A stretch of 64,000 nt of DNA, from positions 28,624,742 through 28,688,741 of the forward strand of contig OX421497.1 of the NCBI GenBank assembly GCA_949126835.1, in the 5' to 3' direction. The position numbers were made by a program, and so were the translations under genes. Shown here piece by piece: positions 36,743 through 47,600 of the stretch (its first letter is position 1; each line of letters begins with the position of its first letter). Under the pieces are notes generated by a model. The model searched no databases. It worked only from the letters and a program-made list of their open reading frames with translations, and was not told the DNA's origin. This DNA comes from Anisus vortex. Lineage: Eukaryota > Mollusca > Gastropoda > Planorbidae.

Positions 36743-39700
36743 GATTGAACTTAACAACAGTTTCTAATTGCCCTACATTGACACTTTTTTATTTCAAGTT
36801 AAAGCAAAATCTCAACAGTTTTATTTTGTTCACTAATAATTGAAAAGTTAATTTCTTGACAGAAGAAATAAATCCAAAATATTTTCATTTGTTTTTATCA
36901 ACTTAGTGAATAAACTTTTTTTTTCTTCAGAGAAATCATAAAGTTAATTACAGTTTACCTTATCTCCCTCTCAAAAAGAATCTCTGATTAAAATTCTTTT
37001 CATTGGCAAACTAGTAACTACCCTGATTCTATTGAATTTTCAACATTTCTCATCCATAAGTTTAAACAAGAATAAACAATAAACCAACTAGAAGCTATGC
37101 AAATATTAAAATTTACTTGCTCAGCAAGATGAGACATTTTCATCACTTCTTTGTAAATAATTGTTTAAGTTATTATCTTGGTTTTCATGGTTACATTTCT
37201 TTTCAACAACTTGTTGTTTTTTTCATTTATAATTCACAGGAATTTTTTGTCAATTTTTCTGCTCCACCTGATTGTTTCTTTCTCTATAGACAAAAAAAAT
37301 GTAGTTAATAAATGAAATAAATATATATCTTTAACGAACAACTTTAAAGAAATGAGACGACCATTTTTATTTATTGTGTACGGTATTTATTCTAGTGTAG
37401 CGCGGACAGACCCTAAGTATGGAGATACAACTTCTTGTGTATTGTTACAGATTTTATGTATTGTTATTACAATACTGCAGTTATCAACATTTTCCATTGG
37501 ATATTTCTTGGAGGTTTTCAGACAAACTTGTACTTAGTTAATCTTCACTATGATTTCCAAAAGCAAAAGTGTTTTCAATTTAAGCCAAGGCCCTAGAGTT
37601 TCAAGGAAGACATTTGTTTGTGTGCTTATACAAACTAACAAATGTTACGGTTATTTCAACAAAACCATAACTAATCTATTGTGTTTGTCAGTTTGTCCAA
37701 ATGAAAAATGTTTTTATGAACCATACTTAGCTTCACTGTCCCCCAGTTCAGTATTGTAGTTGTAGATAGTTTGTTGATTTTTTTGCAGTGTCTCATATAG
37801 AAAGATTGGTTTTATTATTTAAATATTGGACATTTTTATTGTGGAACTACACAAACATGTGTTTATGCAGCTTTAATACTTATTGAAGAAAAAAAAAGTT
37901 TGAACAGCTGATAAGATGAATAAAAACATTTAATTTTTCTTCAACTTTTACCAGTGCTGGTACGTATTTAAAAAAAAAAAAGTTTCAGAAAAAGTAAGAA
38001 TTAACAATTACATAAGTACCGGTATTTAAATTACCGCTTTTCAATTTGCACATTTGTGTTATAGAATTTATAGGTTGTTTTTTACTATTTCAATTTGTTT
38101 ATGAAAATTTGTTTTTTTCTAACAGCCACACTTGTAATTTTTTCTCCCCCTTTATATTTTCACTGTTAAATTCAACTCTGTTCAATTTTTTCTTTCTTCT
38201 AACCACCGGTTTATTGTACATTTTTACTGCTAACCCACCAGTTCAATTCTATATTTTTACAGGTTTATCTTTTTTTGAGTTCTTTCAATTTCTTTCCATA
38301 CTATAAACTTGTGACATTTCAATTCATGTTACATTGCAACATGAACAAAAGATAAATCTCATGGACGTGGTTATGTGTATGTGTAAATGATATATAGACT
38401 GACTGTGTGTAAATGATATATAGACTGACTGTGTGTAAATGATATATAGACTGACTCAGTGACTGTGTGTGAATGTATGCCTGGATTTGAGTGCTCTGAA
38501 CCGAACTTGATGGAATTTATTTCCTGTATGTACCGCTTAAAAACAACAACCATAAACCAGTAATTAATTGATAGTCTTGAAGACTTTTGATAGTGTTTGA
38601 TAATTAATGCATTTTGTTTTTTCCTAGTGATGTTCCAGTGGGAACAAATTTTTAAATTAACATCAAACTGTAGCATGTACAAAAAATATTTTTATTTTTG
38701 AGCTTTGATAAACAAATATATAGTAGTTGATGAAACAATTATAAGCAACAAATTGATACACATCTATATTGTATGTTATTTGTTGTTCTCTTCTTGAGCA
38801 TAGTTGTGTAGTGACAAGAGCTCATTGTGCAGTGTGTTAGATGTAGACACAACAACTCAATATATTGGTTTGACAAGTGATTTATTTTATAGTGGTCTAT
38901 TTTGATTCCTTCACATTCACTTTGTTGGCCTGGTTATTTGTTAACATTCAAAACTTCATTGTTGACATTCTGACATTTTTGTTACATTTCATTGTTATTT
39001 CATGCATTGATTCCAAATTTTTTGTAACCTCATATATGATTGACGATGTTTGTGTAAGGTTTTCTTACAATCTAATCCCTACAATCTAGACATGTTTGAA
39101 CTGGAACATTAAAACATTCTAATTCTGGACAAAATTCTAGTAACTCACTTGGTTTTCTGGAAGAAATAAGACGTACAGTGTCTTTGTTTTGTGTCATTAT
39201 TTATTCAGTAAGTCTTTTTTAGACAATTTGATCTCTTTCTTTCAGCTCTTATCTAATGTGAAACTTTTTATGGAATTTTATTCTTGATACCTTGATGACT
39301 AGCACAGTGCTACTTCACGGCCTTTAGCCCTACAGCCTAACTTCCCACTCACCTACCAGGGATGGTCGGTGGTGACACTTGAACTCAGCATTGAGGAATA
39401 GATAAGTAAAACAGCAGTAATTCCTCCAAGGAGCTACTGACTAAAGCAGCAGACAGTTTAGATTGAAAAAAAAAGCTGATTGTTTACAAATATATTACAA
39501 GACCCGCGAACATCTATGAATGTATAAATAGCTGGTTGAGTCACTTGAAAAAAAAAAAAGACTTGTTCTAGCAATATTCAATAAAATCCCATCATCTCTC
39601 TTGGGCTATAACTACTGCTCCACTGTATGAAAAATCAAAACTATTTGATCCCCACATTGGGCATAATTTGTTGAAATTATAAATTGTACACAGTCTTAAT

Positions 39701-39775
39701 AATTGACATAGTTGTAACCTGCTAAAAAGACACATTTTACCTAGTTTAGTTAATGCTTAAATATAAAGCCTGAAG
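36743..39775. other. DENND5 3' UTR and AT-rich intergenic sequence
   Basis: AATAAA hexamers at 36867-36872 and 36909-36914 are the nearest candidate poly(A) signals after the DENND5 stop, and further ones follow near 37050-37080. Beyond them the DNA is AT-rich with random short open frames. No gene is recognised. Confidence 0.5.
38383..38460 (+). repeat. 26-bp tandem repeat, three copies
   Basis: The unit gtgtaaatgatatatagactgact recurs at 26-bp spacing (aaatgatata at 38385, 38411 and 38437). The minus-strand open frame over it is an artefact. Confidence 0.85.
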
Positions 39776-39779
39776 TGCA

Positions 39780-40375
39780 TGTGTGTTAAGCACTCTACTC
39801 TATGGCAGCGAAACCTAGACCCTTTACTCTAGACAAGAGAAGAGATTGAGTGCCTTTCACATGCGCTGCCTCCGACGCATACTCGGAATCTCCTGGAAGG
39901 ACCATGTCACGAATAACGAGGTGCTGCAGCAGGCTGGGATGCCATGCCTACTCTGATCCGCCAACGCCGGCTCAGATGGTTGGGACATGTGAGTAGGATG
40001 GACGATGGCAGAATACCCAAAGACATCATATACTCTGAACTAGCCAGAGGAAAGAGGACTGCAGGCCGGCCCCATAAACAGCTGGGAGGAACTTGCCAAT
40101 GACAGGTCTAGTTGGAGACGAGCGCTGACCTCCGGACTGGAAGTAGGAGAAAGAAACCTGCAACGGCTCGCTGACGAGAAGCGCACCATAAGGAAGGGAA
40201 GAGACCAGTCCACGACCAATTCTGTCTTCTTGTGCCAGACGTGCAACAGGGACTGTCACTCGCGTCTTGGCTTGTACAGCCACAGCAGAAGCTGTAAGAC
40301 CAGGAGCACACATTCCCCCAAGGGCACACTAAATTTCGTCGTCTCACGAGACTAATGGAAGCCAACAATAAAAGC
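39780..40375 (+). pseudogene. LINE reverse transcriptase C-terminus with zinc-knuckle-like end, broken
   Basis: The plus-strand frames read LYGSETWTL, then MRCLRRILGISWKDHVTN, then after a frameshift RLRWLGHVSRMDD. These are characteristic C-terminal motifs of non-LTR reverse transcriptases. Further on, a CQTCNRDCHSRLGLYSHSRS stretch (about 40217-40290) holds paired Cys and His that resemble a C2H2 finger. Internal stops and frame changes show that it is dead. The 5' part of the element is absent. Confidence 0.75.
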
Positions 40376-40379
40376 CTGA

Positions 40380-41060
40380 AGATGGAAGAAAAAAAAGTAC
40401 TTTTTTGAGATACCCTTACTACCCTCTTAACATCTTAAGTTCATCCAACAACTTCCAGATTTCTTACAAGAATATCATGATTTTCAACATTCTGGCTCTG
40501 ATTTTGTTTATACCAATTTTTAAGCACAATAGAATACACAAAATATTTTAATCAGACTAGGTTGTTTATTTTTACAAACTTAAAACGTATAATCTCTATT
40601 AATTATATAGTATTCAATTACACAAGACTTTAAAACAATAAAACTTGAACTAATTTTTAAACAGTTGTATATTTACTAGGACACTTGAATATTCAGAACA
40701 AAGAATTGTAACACTAGTAGTACTAGTAGTAAAATTGTACTAAAATCACTAGTTTATACACAAATTCAGGAATTGTGATTAAAAAGCAAAGTAGTAATTA
40801 AACGTAAGCATTAAATTTTAATTTATAAATACAACATATTTGTCTAATAAAATATCTAGAATAAAACAAAAAAAAAATGTATGTAAAATTGTTTGTGAAA
40901 TTTGAATTAAAGGCACCCTGGCATGGAATAGGTTACAAGTGCTGGTTACAAAAACATCTTAACATTATTTAAAACTTTGGCGAAATTTAATTTGAATTTG
41001 AAGGCACATGGGTTTACATAATGATAAGAAAAAATATTCTTGTTCCAGGTCAAAGACTAA
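40380..41060. other. AT-rich intergenic sequence
   Basis: No coding, repeat or transposon structure is recognised. Confidence 0.4.
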
Positions 41061-41068
41061 TTTATAGA

Positions 41069-41240
41069 AATTCCAGCATGGGGTTGCCTGTACTTGTCAG
41101 AACTCCAGCATAGGGTTGCCTGTACTAGTCAGAACTCCAGCATAGGGTTGCCTGTACTAGTCAGAACTCCAGCATAGGGTTGCCTGTACTAGTCAGAACT
41201 CCAGCATAGGGTTGCCTGTACTAGTCAGAACTCCAGCAAC
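41069..41240 (+). repeat. 32-bp minisatellite, about 5 copies
   Basis: The unit gggttgcctgtactagtcag followed by aactccagcata repeats at exact 32-bp spacing (ggg at 41081, 41113, 41145, 41177 and 41208). Copies are nearly identical except the first, which suggests recent expansion. Confidence 0.9.
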
Positions 41241-42055
41241 AACAAAAAATCAAGTAAAACGTGTGCGTAATTTACATTAAAGTTAAAGCACATAGATAAA
41301 TAGTAAGTTATAATTTTACGATAAATTATAAGATACATTCAATTAAGATATTACATTCAATTAAGATAGATCTAAATTATAACCTTTTCTATAAGAAATA
41401 TATACATTGAAACACAATACCGTACTCAACTGCTGGATTTATTTTGAGACAATTTCAACAAAGTATAACGGGGTTACGTCCCATGTAATATACATAATAT
41501 GTGATGAGTCAGGAACTTTAGGAATATTTCAACAATAGAGTGAATATATAATACATAAATTATGATATTCTGTCAATTTAACCGGCAACAGTGGATATAG
41601 ATTTTGCAATAGCCTAACAATGAATAGGGCCTAGGACTAAAAAATCCGTAGGCCAACAGTAACATAGAAATGAGTCTTTATTTGTATTAAAACATAGGAC
41701 CTAATATTTTTTTGTTTGTCTACCAATAGCGAAGAGAACGTCCGAGGCCTACAATAAACCTAATAAACGATTTATTGATATTTAATTTTCTACTCAGCCA
41801 TTGTTTAGGCCTGGACTTGTCTCAATTTCTGACGTCAAGACAAAAAGAAGATTTAAAATATTTCCAATGGCCTTCATTGCGCCTCAGCAGAACTACATTG
41901 CCGAACTGCTGGTTTGGAATGAGCCACATAGACATATTTCTTGCGGATAGACTTTGCAAAGAGAAGTAGGTCCGTGTTTCACAGAGAATCTGTCTACAGT
42001 CTACATAGTTATGGTCCACTCCTGCTTCTAGTAGGACTCGAAGATTTTCTAAAAG

Positions 42056-42951
42056 CTGAGTTCCCAACCTGGGGGCGACTACAAAGGGTGTGCGCTACGC
42101 AAAAAATACGCGGGTAATAGTGCAAGGCTAAGAAATTGCCGACTTGATAGTTCAATGTTTGGATTTGTCACATATCTCACGTTAAGCTTTTCGGGGAAAA
42201 GAGATAATAAAATAAAGACCTACAATGTAAAGGGTTTATTAGGCCTACATTCCTTTAAATTGCTTTTCTGATATATGTTTTAAAATACAGTTTAGGTGGC
42301 GTGGGGTGCGGAAAAGTATAGGTAGGCCTTTTTGTAAAAGAAAAGTTGTGTTTTAGGTATATGACTGAGCTTATTTGTAAAAGAAAAGTTTGTCTTAAGT
42401 AGGCCTATAGGTCTACTTGTTAAAGAAAAGTTTGTTTTAGGTCGAGGCATATTTGTAAAAAGTTGTACGAGGATCCAACGGTGGTAGATGAGATAAAGAA
42501 GGGCAGACTGAGGTGAGAAGGCCCCTTGAAAAGAATGGCAGAAGGCAGAGCAGCCAGAACAGTACACCAACAGAGACAAAGGTGGAAAAGGCTTATGGGC
42601 AGACCAAGACAAAGATGACGGGAAGCTGTAGAAGCAGATCTGCAAAAGCTTGGTGAGCGGGCATGGCGGATGAAAGCCACGGATAGGCCCAAATGGAAGG
42701 AGGTGGTGGAGCAGGCCAAAACCCTACATGGGCTGTAGCGCCATGAGATGGATGTGTTGCACAGGGCTTAACGTAACACCAAAATTCAGATGGACAGGAT
42801 GGCGGCAAGTGGTTTCATTATTAATCCGAAGGTCGGGTCGATCTCCAGGCAATGTACATTTTTGCGAAGTTGCTGCACATTTTTTTTTTATGTTTGTTGG
42901 TCACGAAGTACACAAAGTGGGTCACAAGAGAGAAACGTTTGGGAAACGCTG
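42056..42951. mobile_element. Probable hAT element remnant containing a LINE piece
   Basis: The left ctgagttcccaacc and the reverse complement of the right end, cagcgtttcccaaacg, resemble the CAGNGNTTCCCAAAC ends of many hAT transposons. The flanking eight bases do not match, so the boundaries are uncertain. Inside lie degenerate tandem blocks (tgtaaaagaaaagtt, 42328-42440) and a LINE fragment at 42460-42738. Confidence 0.45.
42460..42738 (+). pseudogene. LINE reverse transcriptase C-terminal fragment
   Basis: One plus-strand frame reads GRPRQR-stop-REAVEADLQK, then LGERAWRMKATDRPKWKEVV, then EQAKTLHGL-stop. The GRPRxRW...RPxWxxxV pattern is the usual C-terminus of a class of non-LTR reverse transcriptases. 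One in-frame stop replaces the expected Trp. The rest of the element is missing. Confidence 0.7.
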
Positions 42952-43137
42952 ATCTATATCATGGACAGTTGTTTACTATGTTTGTCTTGATGGATCAAGT
43001 TCACCTCACTCCCAACCACCACCGCCTATCCCAACTAAGCCACTTATCTGTTAAAGATTATGTAGCCACATGACCTACATAATATGTAAAGAGTACATCT
43101 CCGTTGCTGACGACATGACAGCAAAACTAGAACGCCT

Positions 43138-43460
43138 TGCTTTGTTAAAGCCGCTTGTTTCTACAGCCGCTTTTTTTCTACAGCCACTTGTTTCTATAGC
43201 CGCTTGTTTCTACCGCCGCTTTTTTTTCTACAGCAGCTTTTTCTCTACAGCCGCTTGTTTCTACAGCCGCTTGTTTCTACAGCCGCTTTCTTTTCTACAG
43301 CAGTCTTTTTCTACAGCCGCTTAAAATGTTTGTTTCTAAAGCCGCTTGCTTTTACAGCCGCTTGCTTCTGCAGCAGCATCTGTTTAAATTGTTTGTTTCT
43401 ACGGCCGCTTATTTTTTGTTTGTTTTTACAGCCACTTGTTTCTACAGCCGCTTAAATTGT
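43138..43460 (+). repeat. 16-bp degenerate minisatellite (cttgtttctacagccg)
   Basis: About 18 copies of cttgtttctacagccg with variable T runs. The overlapping open frames with repeated FLQPL-type peptides are products of the repeat and not genes. Confidence 0.85.
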
Positions 43461-43661
43461 TTCTACGCAGTTTCTACATTAAAATAGGCATACAAATTCA
43501 TAGCCACCTGGTTATGGAGATTGCTTATTTGTTTGTTATTGTTATTCTGTTTTACTTTTATATTAAGTAGGCCCTACGTTAATGCTAGATTTGTGTGCTT
43601 GTCTTATGTTTGTAAAGTTTTAAATTAGTATTTTAGCTTTATAGGCTATCCTTTAATTAAA

Positions 43662-43770
43662 CCTAGAGAATTATATCCGTGTTCTTGTTTGTATGTTGCT
43701 CAATGTTAAATGCGCTCTGAGCTTACATTATGTTTGTTGGCAGCTATAAGCTTATACAAATATAATTATA
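43662..43770 (+). repeat. Retroelement 3' tail, copy B
   Basis: Close match to 16966-17075 in the same orientation. Both end in the gcttacattatgtttgttgg block followed by a tatacaaata-type tail. Confidence 0.6.
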
Positions 43771-44697
43771 ATTATTTGTTTTGAATTTTACTGTGTTTGT
43801 GTATAAGATATAAGCTTTCACTGATATAGACCTATTTCTATATTTAAATTTAACGTTTTTGAAACTATGTAACATTAGATTGTATTATATGACTTATATT
43901 CATTGTCTTTTTCTTAGTTTGACTTTTCTAATAAAATATCTTTGAAAATTATATTTGAAAAATAAGACAGGTCTAAGAGAAAAAAATGTAAAAAAAATAC
44001 GATAAAAATTAAGACTCTAGGCCTGTTTTCCCGACCTGTATGCCCTAAGCTTAGACCCTGCATAGGCTAAATATGTATGTCTGTTACAATAATTACAACA
44101 CATTCTTAAAATGTACACATGACAACCAAAAATAGGTAATAGGCCTACTTTAGATTTAACAAATCACCGGTATAAGAAAATGAAACAGTCTACATTAATA
44201 AGTTACAAAAACTCCTAAACAAAGAAAAAATGTTGTGCTGGCGTTAACAGAAAATAATTGAACACCCCAGTGATCGATCTACGGCAGCTAATTGTTTTCA
44301 GAAAGAGGTTATAATGATACAAGCCTAAATAAATAATAGATTTAATATCGGCAATAAAAAAAAAATCTAAATTTCCGACTTGGCCGGTTTTCACCTGGCA
44401 ACGACGACGCTATATATAGACTTTAATGGGTGAGAATAATAAAAAAAAAATTGTGGGCATTGGGCATACTATATGAGGTTTTGAACCTTCATTCTTCCAT
44501 TACCGAATCAGTATCAATTAGTCGTTGCCAGCAGACCTATGTAAAAATTTAATCACCGGTTTATGTAACATGTATCATTTATTGTAAATATTATTAAATT
44601 GAACACGATCATACACTGGAAAACAGCTGATTTACAGGCACAGCTAAAACATATGCGTACCAATAGCAACTTGCAAGTGCAGAAAAATCTAAATAAT
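43771..44697. other. AT-rich sequence including the TYMP 3' UTR
   Basis: A minus-strand AATAAA (tttatt at 44578-44583) lies about 115 bases past the TYMP stop codon and is the likeliest poly(A) signal. Nothing else is recognised. Confidence 0.5.
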
Positions 44698-47600
44698 TTA
44701 TGTCATTACACGTAGAACCCGTGTGGTCTTTTTTTCAACTGGATCTTTACAAATTTCTAAAGCATTCTTGATCTTTGCCTCGATCTGGGAGCTTAATAGT
44801 GGTTCATCGTGGTGAACTTTCACCCAGTCTTGACCTGTGGACATAGAAGCCAATCGAAACTGCTGCATTGACATGATCAATTAAATTGGTAGAATATGCC
44901 TTTAAAACAAAAAGAAAGCACTGCACACACACACACAAACAACAACTAGACTCTAGTAAACCTAACAGACTGCAGCTCTATTATAAATATATGAAATGCA
45001 AGGTCTTTAATTTTAAAAATGTTTGCTAGATATTAGATCTGTACATACAATTAATTTGATGCATTATACGCCTTTTTTTTTTTAAATATCAAAGTTTTAT
45101 AGAAAAAAAGTTATATCCCTTGTCAGGTGTGTGGAAGTAATATCTAGTTGGGATAAAACACTGAGCTTATATATTAGAGTCTATATAAACTGGAGTGAGA
45201 AAGTCTATTTAAGCTATTTAAAGGAAAAGTGATTGCTTGTGTTGTTGAAAGTCTAAGTAAAGCAATGAGTTGAAAACATGTAGCTAGGGAGCTCTTCAGC
45301 CTCGAATATTTCAGTTAGAAAAAAAAAGTTGTAAGATGCACCAATTCAAAAATGTTTTCAGGCTAATGGGCCGTATTGCTGCTGAGAGTTAACACACTTG
45401 CCCCTTTTACAAGTCAGTCATATAAGACTGCGTACCAACTGACTGACTTGTAAAAGGGACAAGGGTGTTAACTCTCAGCAGCAATACGGCCCATTAGAGT
45501 CTGTACTAGGGATGCTAAAACCGGTTTTTTTCCAAAACCGGTTTTCGGTTATATAAAACCGGTTTAAAACCGGATTTTGGTTCCCCCCCACACACACACA
45601 CACACAATGTCATATGTCACGGGCTGGAAAAGCCAAATGTGCATAGTTTTGTAGGTATATTTGAAAAATACTTTGTAGAGAATTCAATGGGTAGATTTGT
45701 GTGAATACAATATGATTTTGTACTCTTTACCATACAATTCTTTAGAACTAAAAAAATATCTGGTCTAATTTATTAAAACCGATAATAGCTTTCAATTTTT
45801 CAATAGTGATAATCAAATTAGGCCTACCTATTATTGTTGACCATAATATTAAGAAGCATTTGAAGAGGCATATATGGTAACTTGTAAAATAATGTATTGA
45901 AAGGTTTCACGTAGCACAAATTAAAAGAATGTGTATTTAATAGTGCCGTTAATAATAAAGCACAGACGCGGTGTCTAGCCGAATTGTTCAGGGTCACAGG
46001 GAAGGGCTAGTTTGCGTCACTCCATTGCGTACATCAAAGAGCAGCGCACATCTGTAACTTAACAATTTGTTTGATGTTGTTTTTATCGCAAGCCATAGTT
46101 GGTATTTAAACACAAGAAACACAATATCTAAGACTAAATAGTGTTAAAAAGGCATTTCAGGAATTGTTTTGTGCGAATCCAACATTGTTTATTTAAAATA
46201 TTTCCATTCAAACCAACAAAAAAAAAGGGTGTACTACTTGAATTAATGATTACCTTCCAACTTCCAACCAACAAACCGAAATCCGGTTTTGAAAATCAAA
46301 ACCGGTTTTCACTTTCAAAACCGGAATCCGGTATTACGGTTTTCGTTTAACATCCCTAGTCTGTACACACTCATCAACCAACCACTATATTTCGATCTAA
46401 AGGCCAATAGATGGGTTAGGCCGAGTTAGGCCTATTTTCAAAATTGAGTTAATATTTGGTTTTGGTAGTAGATCTAGTCTAGATCTAATCTAGTATTAAA
46501 ATTAGTTGTTGAAATTTAGAGATTGCAATATTTAAATATATTTTTTTTAAAGTAATTCAAACGAGTCATAAGTGACGAGATTTGGGTTGGAATTGCTATG
46601 GTAAGTAATCCCATGAGTCCCATACTAGGGAACAAAGTAAACAAGAATGAAACACTTAATCCACATTGAACCATTTCGTTATAATAAGATAGATCTAGAC
46701 TAAACACGTGGAAATATCAATTTTTCCTACACTAATTTTCTAATTATTGAAGTCACGTCATACTCACGTCCCTTTGTTGCCGGAAATTACATATCTTGAA
46801 TGAATACCAGATTTGGATTGGATCTTTAGGTATTGAAATATTATGAGGCCTAATATTAATATATTGAACTAATTACTTGAAAGTTATGCTTAATATTTTG
46901 TATAACTGATGTTATTAGCAGTCTGCTGATACTGTATAGACCTACACACATTGAAATAGTTTGCGTGTTTGACATGAACATCTATTCACTTGGTCTTTCA
47001 AAACTATATAGATCTAGATATTAACCTTTCACTACTTGATCGCCTGGTTTCAACAACAGCTCTATCCCCACTGCCCAGTTGATGGGCTCACCGGGTACGT
47101 TTCGTCCGGCTCCCAGCTTGTGAACAGCGACGGCTATGCTCATGGCGTCAATATGTTTTATGTAACCTGATAACAAAAATCACAATAAAAAGAAATAGAA
47201 ACTTAAAGTTGGTTGAATTTCTTTAACTGTGCTTCAGTGTTCTTGCATGCTGTATTCACGTTTGGGAAAATTGAACAATTCTCCGTGTAGGCTAGTAGGA
47301 CACTTAACATTTCAATACTGATTTCTACGTAGACTATATTAATTGGAAATGCTATTAAAGATCTAGTTTATATAATATTGTATCGAAGACTGTAATAATT
47401 AAGGCCTCTAGCGACGAGGTAATAGGTTTATTAACTGGGTTATTAATTTACCTTGAAAATGTTATAGCAAAAAAAAGGAGGCCCATATAGGCTATAAATA
47501 ACTGTTTAAAAGCATTCTATTGACTAATAATTTTTTCAATACAAAGTTGGGCTTAAATATTTGATCTGGGTTTATATCTATGTTGAGTTTCTTGTTCAGC

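Noticed and set aside
40026..40368. Three overlapping minus-strand frames
   Set aside because: They are antisense to the decayed LINE RT end, which has recognisable motifs on the plus strand.
42292..42808. Minus-strand frames of about 70-117 codons
   Set aside because: They are antisense to a LINE C-terminal fragment and to degenerate tandem blocks.
43070..43455. Plus-strand frames rich in FLQPLVSTAA
   Set aside because: Product of the 16-bp minisatellite. Several frames are open at once.
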